A DNA stretch of 64,000 nucleotides from Ophiostoma sp. CBS 140.51 (taxonomy: Eukaryota; Ascomycota; Sordariomycetes; Ophiostomatales; Ophiostomataceae), in the NCBI GenBank assembly GCA_029298735.1, contig JANSLP010000054.1, positions 1-64,000 of the forward strand, in the 5' to 3' direction. The position numbers and the translations under genes were made by a program. Positions 35,101-45,516 of this stretch are shown here, piece after piece. The notes beneath the pieces are model-generated. The model had not been told where the DNA came from. It did no database searches and saw only the letters and a program-made list of their open reading frames with translations. Every line of letters begins with the position of its first letter. The stretch's first letter is position 1.

Positions 35101-37188
35101 TTCAGTAGACCCTCAGCAGCTGTTACAGGTCACGCTCCCCGTAACCGCCAGCTCAGGGCACGTCGGTGCCTCCTCCGATGTCGGACCACAACCAACGCAC
35201 AGAGCGACAAGTCTCACCACTTTGCGTCCACCACGCACACACTCACGACACAAGTGACCACTCAAATAGCCAAGAAGCCAGGCAGGTACGCAGAGCCGTG
35301 CACGAACGGCAAAGATGCGACGATACGTCCGCTCGATGATCGAACATCGGCCGAGGCTGCCAATTATCATAGAGGACCCTGTTGTGCGACAAAGAAATAA
35401 ATGACCTTTACTTCATCTTCACTCACTTACCCCGAGCCATTTATTTCTTAAAATATAAATATCAGATAGAAAAACAAACCTGTTTTTTTAAAGGAAAAAA
35501 AGGTGAAAGTAAGAGTAATAAAATACGAAGGAAAAGAAACCCAGAAATAAAACAAAAGTTAAATCGACGAGGACATCTACTCTTTTATGTTGAATTTTCT
35601 GCGATTGATTGCTCTCATTATATTTCCTTTCCTTTTCTTTCTTTCTTAATTCTCATATTTGTTGAGATCAATTTCGTCAAGTTTGACAACTGCTCGATTT
35701 GTTCAATCGCCTATTTTGGTCGGCGAAAGGCTCTCCGGATAAATTGGCTTCATGTCGGCTTCATGTCGGCTTCAATGAGAAGAACACATAATTCAATACT
35801 TCGTTGCGCTTCTTACGCCTCGCGAGGGATAAAGGATATATCAAACGGAAATATTTTTGCAAATGGTTTGCAAATGTTTCTCAAATGTTTCCACGTGTTT
35901 GTTTGGCATTCAATTGATTTTCGTCAATTATCGTCATATTCCTACAATTGTCTCATCGATATATCGCCATGACATTTTTGTGAGTGGCTGACTGTTGAGA
36001 TATTCCCCTTTCTTTTACATTGATTTGATTTTTACTTCACTTCTTTTGATCGTTTCACGTTATGTCTCGTTGTGTCTGGCTGCGACAGTTGTTGTCGTCA
36101 CTCGTTGAACAGAAAAACAGGGAATGATAAGACTGTTATGGGGCAAATACAGTTTGTTTCGTCACCGGCAAAAATTGTCCTTGCAAAGCCTGATAAAGCC
36201 AGCCAAAACCGATAAATCGATTCGGAGAATGCAGCCGTGTGACGGAATTCCACCCAAATTCAATCTACGGCCCAAAGCCTTATCATCCATATTCCTGTCT
36301 TTCCTTCATTTTCTTCCACTTTCCTCTTTCGCTTCCCATATTTCATCACCCAACCGACCCTACTCCGTCACTATTGATTGCATTATCTGCATTCTATCGC
36401 GCCTTTTCACCCCTCTCTTTTTTCATCACCCATACCCGCCATGCCCTTTGCGGTCTTTTGCGGGCCCGCCGATGTGCCATTTTTGGCAAAGCAGGAAGGA
36501 AAAGACTGAAAAAAAGAGAGGGGCTTTTCCCTTGCCCACCGTGAAGGAAGCCAAGTGAGTGCGAGAGAGTGAGCGAACGAGGATAAAAACACAGGAGGTG
36601 GAAACTTTTTGAAAATTTCCAAGAGGGTCAAAAGGGTGCAAAAAGTAGGTGAGCGCCTACAAAAAAAAAACAGACGAAGCGACTCAAGATACATAAAAAA
36701 AGTGGAAAGAAAGAGCGGTCGGATATGCGCGCGGGAGAAAAGAGAAGGTGAATGACGAGGAAGGAAAAGAGAAAAGAAACAGCGACAAGGATGAGAAAAG
36801 AATAAAAGGACGGTGAACCCTTGGCCCCATGATTGAGATTCTTCCATTCTTCGATTTTCAACTTTCGATTCTACATTCATCGATTCCTCATCAATCCTTC
36901 CGCGTTCGTTCATTTGCATTTTCTGCATTTTATCTCTTTGTCGGCTGCGCCGCATTGCAGTTCATTTTTGTTCTTTTGCTTGCTCGTTTGCTGTTCTTTT
37001 CTTGGACTTGTCTGCTGGATATCTGTTGGTTGTTTCCTTTTATTTTACGAGTTCTTTTCTTTGATCGTTTCTCATTTTTTGTTGCGTTGTGTACATCGTG
37101 ACTTCACTGCTATTTGTCTTTCTGTCGATAACCCGGGTCTCTGAGCGACTGTCATTTCTGTATCCCTCTTTCTTGTCTCTCTCTCACG
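32125..37188. other. Intergenic region, 5 kb, no gene recognised
   Basis: The left end (32125-33400) is A/G-rich, the bias of an upstream region for the leftward gene at 31502-32124; the right end (36240-37188) is T/C-rich, fitting the upstream region of the rightward gene at 37189. Between them lies ordinary non-coding DNA and a distinctly AT-rich island at about 35400-36100. A 196-codon frame over that island (35382-35972) is rich in Ile, Phe, Asn and Lys, has no domain and reflects base composition. No tRNA or repeat element was found. Confidence 0.55.
35400..36100. other. AT-rich island
   Basis: A stretch much richer in A and T than its surroundings, with A runs near 35490-35560 and T runs near 35620-35690 and short direct repeats (GGCTTCATGTC twice at about 35749-35770). 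It could be a decayed insertion or a structural element; no transposon protein can be read in it. Confidence 0.45.
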
Positions 37189-37842
37189 ATGCATCTTCCG
37201 GCCTGTTTCAACCTCTCCTCCTTTTCCTCATTCTCTCTCCCTTCTCTACCTTCTATGCCCTCCTTATCATCACTACCATCTCTTCCCTCATTACCTTCAT
37301 TACCACAACTCCCCTCGATACCCACTCTCGACTCGCTCCGCCAGCATCCCAATATGCTCTCCATCGCTACCCTCTTTGACGACGAGCAGCGCCTGCTCAA
37401 CCGCGTGTGGATTGTTCTTCTGGGCCTCGAGGCCCTGCTGGTCCTTTTCGGCACCATTTCGGCTGTCGTCCGCGGTGTTGTGGCCATCCGCCGCCGCCGA
37501 CCCGGTGGACTACGACGAGCCGACAGCAATCATCACCACCACCACGGCCGGCCCCGACGAGTAACAATCGAACTACCCGCGACGGGCTTTGAGATTTATG
37601 ACGACGGCCGATACGACGGCCAGTACAGCAACCGGCCAGTGCATGTGTACCCATACTCGGATGTGGACCACTACGACGACAAGGACTACTATGACGGACA
37701 CAACGGACAGATGATGACTGCGGAACCGGGCATGTATGCTGAGCACGATATTTTTTATACCGACGAGAAGTTCCGGCCACACACACCGACACGAGCACAG
37801 ACGCCCACTCGCATCTTGAACTCGCCATCACAGAAAGTGTGA
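37189..37842 (+). CDS. Small single-pass membrane protein, function unknown
   Basis: One exon, 217 residues from the ATG at 37189. Residues 10-46 are Ser/Leu/Pro repeats (SLPSLPSLPSLPQLPS), residues 56-72 an amphipathic stretch, and 73-100 one strong hydrophobic helix (VWIVLLGLEALLVLFGTISAVV) followed at once by RRRRPGGLRR, so the basic side probably faces the cytosol. The C-terminal half is hydrophilic, rich in Tyr, Asp and His (HHHHH near 115), with a TPTRAQTPTR motif near the end. A second ATG at codon 56 would skip the repeats and is a possible true start. I do not recognise the family. The stop codon is only 157 bases from that of the convergent AAA+ gene, so their 3' ends probably overlap. 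Confidence 0.65.
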   Translation: MHLPACFNLSSFSSFSLPSLPSMPSLSSLPSLPSLPSLPQLPSIPTLDSLRQHPNMLSIATLFDDEQRLLNRVWIVLLGLEALLVLFGTISAVVRGVVAIRRRRPGGLRRADSNHHHHHGRPRRVTIELPATGFEIYDDGRYDGQYSNRPVHVYPYSDVDHYDDKDYYDGHNGQMMTAEPGMYAEHDIFYTDEKFRPHTPTRAQTPTRILNSPSQKV

Positions 37843-37999
37843 ACCAAGATTTTACGAAGAAAACAAAAATGAATTACGGATAATGAACGCTGAACGACAA
37901 ACGACGAGAAAACGAACAAATGAAACTGGGTATTCACATCCAACACAACGACGACACGAAACCTAGACCAACAGAGGTGCACCTGCCGGTGCACACCAC

Positions 38000-40611
38000 T
38001 CAGTCATACAGGTCACTACTCGCCTGCGTCGTCTTGGTCGAGTGCGGCGACGTCACGCGGATGCCGTTCTCAAGCCGCTCCAGGGTCATGGCGTGGCCCT
38101 TGTGGGCACACCAGGTCGTGACCATCTTGACGGCCGTCTTGATTTCACGGCCATTGAGGTTCCACGCGGCCAGCTCCTCGAGCTCTTCTTCTGTAATGGG
38201 CTCGGCGACAGCCGGGCCACCCTCACCAGCGCCGGCCTCACCGGCCTCGCCGGCCTCCACAATCTGAAGAGAGCCAGCTCCCGACGACCCTTCTCCACCA
38301 TTGTCGTCTGCGCCGCCGTCGCCGTCTTCGACGGCACCTCCTTCAATGGCCTCAACAGCTTTGGTGTGCCCGTCCACGCGCGCCAAAAACTTGCGCCACA
38401 CCGACAACCTGGCCTCGGCGGACAACGGCCGGAACAGCAGGTGCAGACTGACACGGCTGCGGAAAGCCGAGTCGATGGTGTCGTACAGGTTGGTGGTCAA
38501 AAAGATGATGCCCCGGAAGTACTCGAGTTCCCTAAGGAAGATGGAGACAAGCTCGTTGCGGGCGATATCCTGGGGATGGCGTTCAGCCATGAAAACATCG
38601 GCCTCGTCGAGCAAAATGACAGCATCCCACTCGGTGGCCATTTCAAACACCTTCTTGACATTGGCGCCGAGGGCGGCGGCATTGATGCCCAGGTCTTCGG
38701 CCTGCAGGTAAAATAGGGGGCGGTGGGTACGGTCGGCGACGGCTTCGGCGGTCAGGGTCTTGCCCGTGCCCGGCGGGCCGCTCAACAGGATGATCAGTCC
38801 GTCGCCTACACAGAGTTAGCAATGTACTTTTAGTTTACAATACACACTATTTGACCCACCCTTCCCGATGATGACATCGTCGACTTTGTGTGTAGTGTGT
38901 CCGTGGCTCTCGACAAAGGAGAGGACCAAATCTTTCTGCTGGTCGTCGTAGACCAAATGATCGTAGGCCTGGTCGTTCCACTTGATGGGGCGGATGTCCT
39001 CGACAAAGAAGGAGACTAAAGGTCAGCAGGCATTTGTAAATTACATCTCACGTCACATAGGGGACACCTACACCACAGCTTGTTCTTCAGGGCATAACCT
39101 TCGACCATGGGCGACATGAACATGAGCTCTTCGGGCTTCTCCAGCATCTTGGCCTTGTTGGCCGCCTGCTCTTCTTCGGTAAGGCGTTGGATTTTGCCTG
39201 TAGAGGTCGTCAACAAGAGCTTGGCATCCGCGTCGTTGCCGTTGCCAGCCGTCCCGCTCGCCTGGGCCTGGGCCTGGGCTGCTGCCGCCACTCTCGCCCG
39301 GTGCCCCATGGCAATCTCCCGCGCCGTCCGGGGTTTCCGCCCGGTGCCCTCGACCACATTTTTGGCCGACTGCGGGTCTTTTCCCTCGCGCACACCCTGG
39401 GCCAGGTGGTGCTTATTGTAGCCAATGACGTCTATCAGCACACGCCCATCGACATTGTGCTTCTCCATCTTATTCTGCTCGTTCAACAGCATGCCGACAC
39501 CCGTGTACTGGCGATAGGCCAGACCCTGGCAGTCCAGCACCAGCCGGCCACGCTCGGCCAACCTAGTCTTGAGGTGTGTCTGCTCATCTGCTGGCAGGTG
39601 CTCCAGTGGACAGTGGTCAAACTCGGTGATGGGCCGGTTGCCGCCATAGCTGTTGATCTTGAGCTCCTGCTTCTGCCACACAAAGGCCTCACCATTGAAC
39701 CGCAGCACCTGGGTGCGGATCACAAGGCTGTCGGTAGCCATGGCCTTGACATAGGCCGTGTCGAGCACCTTGCTGAGAACATCGCAGTTGGGCCCGTGAC
39801 TGCGGACAATGGCGTTGCGCGGAAAATAGGTCCAGGCATGCTCGTACGACATGAGACCGCGCTCGAGCAGGGCTTTACGTTTCTGGCGCACCTCGGCAAA
39901 CAGGTCGTCGAGGACACACACCAGCAACTTGAGGAACGGGTGCAGGGCAGCATCGGCGGGCTCGGTCTGCGGTTTGAGGCTCTTGAGCTTGTCGACAATG
40001 GCGTCGTAGCAAAAGTACAAGGGGCGGAAGGGTGCGTTGAAGGTGGCCGTCTCTTCCGGGTCGAGATGGTAATCCTCGCGGTCACGCAGGATGGGCGCCA
40101 GAGCTTGAACAATCAGCGGATTCTGGATGTCGATTTGGTGAAACTTCATTGAAAAGCGGCCATCAATCACGGGCCGGCTCTTATCCTTGATCTTATAGAG
40201 CTTAATGGCCACGCGGTCCTGGACCTTGGTGGCACTCTTGCTCAGCTGCCGCGGCGGGTAGTCCTGCCAGTTGTGAAAGTTGTCGCCGACATTGGGACCC
40301 TCGTAGAGCGTCTTCACCGTCAAGGACGAGCCGAGCACATTGGCGTCCTTCGCCGCCTGGGCACTGGCTTTTGAGCCCTTCTTTTGCGTGCGCAGACTGT
40401 CGACCAAGTTGCCGACAAACCCGGGCCCGACCTGGTGGACTTGGATGACGCCACCGTTGCTGTCGCCGTCTTCCTTGTTGCGGTCCGAGTCACTGTCGTA
40501 GCTGCTGGCGCTGTCGTAGTCGGAAAGGTTTCGTTCATCCGAGGTGCGCAGGACCTTGCAGCGCCACCGCCAGGCGGTCTCCTTCATGTCTTCCTTGGAC
40601 ATGAGATGCAT
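38000..40611 (-). CDS. AAA+ ATPase with fungal N-terminal domain (DUF7025-like)
   Basis: Three exons (39072-40611, 38860-39015, 38000-38805) give 833 residues. The introns are 56 and 54 bases; the second has a CTAAC branch site, the first CTGAC close to its AG. Residues 20-60 are acidic and Ser/Asp-rich. About 110-400 is the N-terminal domain typical of fungal proteins of this type (PVIDGRFSMKFHQ, FRPLYFCYDAIVDKL). The ATPase module follows: Walker A GPPGTGKT (575-582), Walker B VILLDE (628-633), sensor I IIFLTTN (665-671) and arginine residues in AFRSRVSLH (R681, R683). It should hydrolyse ATP as a ring and act on protein substrates; the target and location are unknown. The region after the module has an acidic Gly-rich insert (about 715-750) and then the helical lid. 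It diverges from the Ran exchange factor gene, 2.2 kb away. Confidence 0.92.
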
Positions 40612-42840
40612 TGTGGTAGTGGTAGTGGGAGAGGATGGGATCAGGAAGGTCGTGGATGTGGAGTCACGGATGATGCGGAAGGGCGGTGGATGTCAAGATA
40701 AAGTGCAGAAGTCAAACAACAAAAAGGTAACAAAGTGGATAATAGATGGGGCAAAACAGATACTTGATGAAGCAAAAGACGAGATGAGTATTCAAAAGAG
40801 ATTGTATCCAAGAAAAAACCAAGATGGGTGCTCGTGCAAAAAGAAAGAGCTCGATCGAGGGGAGGTTGACATCTGACAGGAACTGGCGGCACCGCCACTT
40901 ATATTTCCCAGCGATAAGTAAAGAAAGACGAGGACCAATGTCAAGGACCAAAAAAGAACAAAAGGCGGCAAAGCTCAAAAAAGTCACATCTCACACCCTG
41001 CGTCTGCATGCAGTTTTGCATTTCGTGTGTTGTGCCCTGCAGGTCCAATCAACAGCTGCCTCGAGCAGGGCAGGCCACCGTCCTAGACCTGCCCGGAACC
41101 TGTGCTCTCTGTGCCCTGACAAGCTATAGGTCAAACCATAGAGTAGGAAATAGCCACCATCAGAAGAGAAAAGAGCCTCACTTACTCTGATCCCAGTCAT
41201 CAAATCATACAAGTTGGAAGCCTAGGGATCGCGCCGTAGGACTCACCCGAATCCCGGTCGGTTTTGGCCTTCCGCCTTATTCTGTATTCGTGTTAGTCGT
41301 TCGGTAGTTTGGTCAAGTAGTTTGGTTGATACTTGAGCTCGCCAGGCTGTTCATGTTGACACGAAGAGTTTAAGTCAAAAAGGAGACCAGGACCCAGAGC
41401 CGTGTGTTGGTTTGCCTTGCCGTTGACAAGGTTGTTGCTTTTGAAGGCAAGAACTTCTAAAAGGTCTGGGCTGTGCCTGCTGGGTAGGGTGGGGCCTCTT
41501 GGCTGGGGCTCCTCGATCGCTGGAGAGTCGCAGCTTGTTAGGGAGCTCTCAGCCTCCACAAGCCAATCATAGCGCGTCCCGGGCACTGTTTCCTTGTCTG
41601 CCTGAGAGCGCCCGAGCGTCTGCCTGGAAAACACGCCCAAGTCGCGAAAAAGGAAGAGAGAAGACTTGGACGACAAGATCTGTGTTGACAACGCGACACC
41701 ACCTTTCTGAATCTGGTCTTTTTAGACGGCGCTCTTCAATCACACTTAACCGAATTAGTTCAGGCTGCTTTAGATATGCTTTACTTCTTCTTTCTATCTT
41801 CCCCGTCGTGGCTTGAGGCCGACTTGGAGGCAGACATCAAAGAACTCGATTTCAATCACTTCCAGTCCAGATCGAGAATAGAGCAAGGCATTTTCACATC
41901 TTCAGTTTCTTAAGCTCGTATTCTCGTTTTGTTTGTTTCAAGTTTCGTTGTTGTATGACTACAGAATGACATTGCTGTACTTCGTAGGACAGCTTCGCTT
42001 GGCTTTGGCCAGAATTATGAGGACAAGACAGAGTATTACTTATTGACAGCTCCTGCTCCCTATTATTCCCTCTTGACAGCAGCTATTAGCCTGCCAAATC
42101 CACTGGAGCTCCGGGTTAGCGTCTATCTGCAGCTACTGTTGCCGACCGGGAAACAAGCTGTTCGTGCCTGCCGTTTGGTCGTTTGGTGCCGTTGCGGGCG
42201 GTGAATCGCTGGAGCTCTCGAGAAGTGGGCCCATTCAGTCCTCTTGAGTGCTCTGAGTTGCACCTGCCCTCGATTCTGCCGCCGAAGAAAGACTAGCGTG
42301 GTAGCTTTCCTGTGCCTAGACAACAACAAATCAGCGGCTTTTTGATTTTCTGCCGTTGCAAACACTGCCAAATGGCAAAATGGCAGCAAATGAATGGGCC
42401 AGAAAAAAAGTTGGGCAAGGGCTAAGAACGGGACGTGGGAAAGAAAAAAACACGAGAGAGGGAAGGAACGACACGCACGAAAAAGACGTCGATTTTTTGT
42501 CTCCTTCTCTTTTCCCTTTCCATTGCCCAACTTTCTTTCATCAAAAACGCATCGCATCTATCTCAATCTTTGTTTTTCTCTTCTTCATTTACGCAATTGC
42601 TGTTTTCAGACAGGATAGCCGTTGTTGTTTTTCTTCTTTTTCTTTGTGCCTTTGTCCCCCTTCCAACACCAAGAGGCACGCCCAGCCGTTACTCCTAGGC
42701 GCGCGCGCGAAAAGCGAGCTTTCCTCCATTTCGCCCCCTTCACTTCATCGCCCCTTTTCCTACTCCTTTCTACTTTACATCCTCCACAATCTTCATCGAC
42801 TTGCCTTCTTTTTTTTCCTCAACACACTCATCAACACAAA
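40612..42840. other. Divergent promoter region
   Basis: A 2.2 kb region between the starts of the AAA+ gene (leftward) and the Ran exchange factor gene (rightward). The left end is A/G-rich and the last 350 bases are strongly T/C-rich, as expected of the two leaders. At 41034-41071 there is a short inverted repeat GCCCTGC/GCAGGGC with a 24-base spacer inside a patch dense in CCTG and CAGG. No gene is seen. Confidence 0.6.
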
Positions 42841-44751
42841 ATGCCTCCCCGGAAAGCTACCACAACGGCCAAGGCCGCGCCCGCCCCGAAGAAAACGGCA
42901 GCTGCTACCAAAGCCACCAAAGCTACCAAAGCTGAGAAGGCCGACAAGACAGAAAAGGCAGACAAGGCTGCTCCTGTAAAGGCGGCTGCCAAGCGCAAGC
43001 GGACCGACGATGATGACGAGCCTGCCCCCAAGACTAACGGCGTGAACGGCCACACCGACGCGAAGCCCGCGAAGAAGGCCAAGAAGGAGACGACGCCTGC
43101 TCCTCCGGCCAAGAAGGCTGCTGCTGCTCCTCGTGCAAAGACCCCCACGGCCGCTACTCCTGCTCCCGACGCCGACAAGGAGAATACCCAACCCGCCGCC
43201 GTCGACAAGACCAAGAAGCGCGCCAAGTCGGCCACGCCGGCACCACCCGCGGCCAAGGCCAAGGTGAGCGCCGCCGCCAAGCGCAAGGCCGACAAGGAGG
43301 CCGCGGAAGACAAGGGCGACGATGACAAGGAGGAGGAGAAGGCGGCGAAGCCCTCTCCGGCCAAGAAGGCCAAGGCTCCCAAGACCCCCAAGGTTGTGGC
43401 TCCCACCATCAAGCCCGCCAACAAGATTGGTGCCAAGATCAACGACGCGCCCACCAAGCCCCTCGAGGTCTTTGTCTTTGGCGAGGGCAGCGCCGGCGAG
43501 CTCGGCCTCGGTGCCGTGGCCGTCAATGGCAAGAAGCCTGTCGATGTCAAGCGTCCCCGTATCAACGCCAACCTCGACCCTGCTACGGTGGGCGTCGTCC
43601 AGGTTGCCACCGGCGGCATGCACACTGTCGTCCTCACCAAGGACAACAAGATTTTGACCTGGGGCGTCAACGACCAGGGAGCTCTGGGCCGCGACACCAC
43701 CTGGGACGGCGGTCTGCGTGACGCCGATGCCGACGACTCGGACAGCGACAGCGACGACGACGACACCGGCCTGAACCCCCACGAGAGCACCCCCGGCGAG
43801 ATTGACACTTCGGGCGTTGTCCCCGGTACCAAGTTTGTCCAGGTCGTGGCCAGCGACAGCTCTTCTTTCGCTCTGACCGAGGACGGCCGCGTCTACGGCT
43901 GGGGCACCTTCCGTGCCTCGGACGGCATCCTGGGCTTCTCGCGTCTCGTGGATGTCCAGAAGATTCCCGTGCTCCTGCCCGAGCCCAAGAAGGTCAAGGC
44001 CCTGGCCACGGGCTCCAACCACATTCTGGCTCTTGACACCAAGGGCAAGCTCTTCACGTGGGGCTGCCCCGAGCAGAACCAGCTGGGCCGCCGCTGCGTC
44101 CAGCGCGACATCAAGGAGTCCGCTCTGCGTCCCGGCGGAGTTGGTTTTAAGCGCGGCGTCCACGTCGCCAAGATTGCCTGCGGCTCGTACCACAGTTTCG
44201 CTCTCGACACCAAGGGCCAGGTCTACGCCTGGGGCCTCAACAACTTTGGCCAGCTCAATGTTGAGCAGGGTGCCGGCGACACCGACGCCACTGTCCTCAA
44301 CGCTACCGTCATCGAAGGTCTCGAGGGCCACAAGGTTGCCGACATTGACGGCGGCGAGCACCACTCGGTCGCCTGTACCGCTGACGGCAAGCTCTTCACG
44401 TGGGGCCGCATTGACGGCCACCAGCTGGGCTTTGAGAAGAGCTTCTTTACGGAAGAGAATGCCATCTTTGACGAGTACGGCAAGCCCCGTATCTTGAAGG
44501 CACCCGCTCTGGTGCCTGGTGTTCCCGCGACTGTGGCCGCCGTCAATGCCGGCACCGACAACAGCTTTGCCCTGACGCGCGACGGCAAGGTCTACTCGTG
44601 GGGTTTCTCGGGCAACTACCAGACGGGCCAGGGCACGACGGACGACATTGAGACGCCGACGCTGATTGACAACACGGCCGTCCGGGAGAAGAAGCTGGTC
44701 TTTGCCGGTGCCGGTGGTCAGTTTTCCATTCTGGCCGCTTATGCCCAGTAG
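42841..44751 (+). CDS. Ran guanine nucleotide exchange factor, RCC1 family (Srm1/Prp20/Pim1)
   Basis: One exon, 636 residues. From about 208 to the end the protein is a seven-bladed RCC1 propeller, shown by repeated units such as GGMHTVVLTKDNKILTWG, ACGSYHSFALDTKGQVYAWG, GGEHHSVACTADGKLFTWG and NAGTDNSFALTRDGKVYSWG. The protein loads Ran with GTP in the nucleus while bound to chromatin, which sets the direction of nuclear transport. The first 205 residues are an unusually long Lys/Ala/Pro tail resembling a histone H1 tail, with basic clusters (AAKRKRTDDDDE, KPAKKAKKE) fit for nuclear import and DNA contact, and a KEN triplet at 113-115. An acidic Asp/Ser insert (ADADDSDSDSDDDD) sits in an early blade. 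The ATG is the first in frame after stops in the leader context ACAAAATG. Codon choice is strongly biased to C-ending codons, as in highly expressed genes. Confidence 0.96.
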   Translation: MPPRKATTTAKAAPAPKKTAAATKATKATKAEKADKTEKADKAAPVKAAAKRKRTDDDDEPAPKTNGVNGHTDAKPAKKAKKETTPAPPAKKAAAAPRAKTPTAATPAPDADKENTQPAAVDKTKKRAKSATPAPPAAKAKVSAAAKRKADKEAAEDKGDDDKEEEKAAKPSPAKKAKAPKTPKVVAPTIKPANKIGAKINDAPTKPLEVFVFGEGSAGELGLGAVAVNGKKPVDVKRPRINANLDPATVGVVQVATGGMHTVVLTKDNKILTWGVNDQGALGRDTTWDGGLRDADADDSDSDSDDDDTGLNPHESTPGEIDTSGVVPGTKFVQVVASDSSSFALTEDGRVYGWGTFRASDGILGFSRLVDVQKIPVLLPEPKKVKALATGSNHILALDTKGKLFTWGCPEQNQLGRRCVQRDIKESALRPGGVGFKRGVHVAKIACGSYHSFALDTKGQVYAWGLNNFGQLNVEQGAGDTDATVLNATVIEGLEGHKVADIDGGEHHSVACTADGKLFTWGRIDGHQLGFEKSFFTEENAIFDEYGKPRILKAPALVPGVPATVAAVNAGTDNSFALTRDGKVYSWGFSGNYQTGQGTTDDIETPTLIDNTAVREKKLVFAGAGGQFSILAAYAQ

Positions 44752-45516
44752 ACGACGTGAGCGATACACTTTCTTTCTCTGACCTCAACTTCCTACTATC
44801 TACCTAATTTGTACTTTTAGTTTCTTGTTTTTTTTTGCTTTTCACTTTTTTTGTTGTTATTTGTTTTCACGGCTTGCATCTATTCATTCGTCATTTCAAA
44901 CTTTGCATTACGGTTTTTTATTTTCATTTCTGTCTACTTTTCTTTACTTGGACTCAGGAGGAAGGAAGAAGAAAAGGAGGAAAGAAGGGATAAAAAAGGA
45001 GGGACATTGATGGAGCGGGATCTAGGTCATGTTTGGTTTTTTATTTCTCATACTTTCTCTTTGCAACTACGTGCGGCCTTTTGTTTTACTTTTTACATTA
45101 TAGAGCTATCTTCTCTGTTAATATCAGCGATTTATTTCAGACTCTTTACATCATGCTCACCCATATCAATGCACTGTGTCGAAGGTTTATATGTTTTATT
45201 GACTATTAAACAACCAGTCCGGTATTTACCAGACAACCAAAGTAAAAACAGACGCCCGGCCAAAACAGATAGAAGTGAATAACAATGTAAAAACAGAAAA
45301 GAAAAGCAGAACGCCTAGATGGTTTTTATCTACCTATCCCCCACCGTCCGTCAAACCCGCTCGTTCAAGAAACCAAGAAACGAGTTACCCTCCATGCAAT
45401 CACCGTAGTCATCTCCTGTCCACTCGTCCTCCATCAACTTTGTACATGGATCGTCGTCATCAAATCCCCCGATCCCATCCCCTCGCCCTCACCACTGCTT
45501 CTCATCCTTAGACCCC
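44752..45516. other. Shared 3' region of convergent Ran exchange factor and Yip1 genes
   Basis: About 765 bases, AT-rich from 44820 to 45260, with no gene. It must contain both 3' untranslated regions. Confidence 0.7.

Noticed and set aside
35382..35972. 196-codon frame in the AT-rich island
   Set aside because: Its Ile/Phe/Lys/Asn-rich product is what AT-rich DNA gives by chance; no transposase or other motif seen.
39187..40152. 321-codon plus-strand frame over the AAA+ gene
   Set aside because: Antisense shadow; composition follows the coding strand of the ATPase.
41034..41071. Inverted repeat GCCCTGC/GCAGGGC as a transcription terminator or origin
   Set aside because: Seven-base arms with a 24-base spacer arise easily by chance in this CCTG-rich patch and nothing supports a function.
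42793..44769. 658-codon open frame opposite the Ran exchange factor
   Set aside because: It is the mirror of a strongly C-ending codon gene on the other strand; such long shadows are expected and it lacks any motif.
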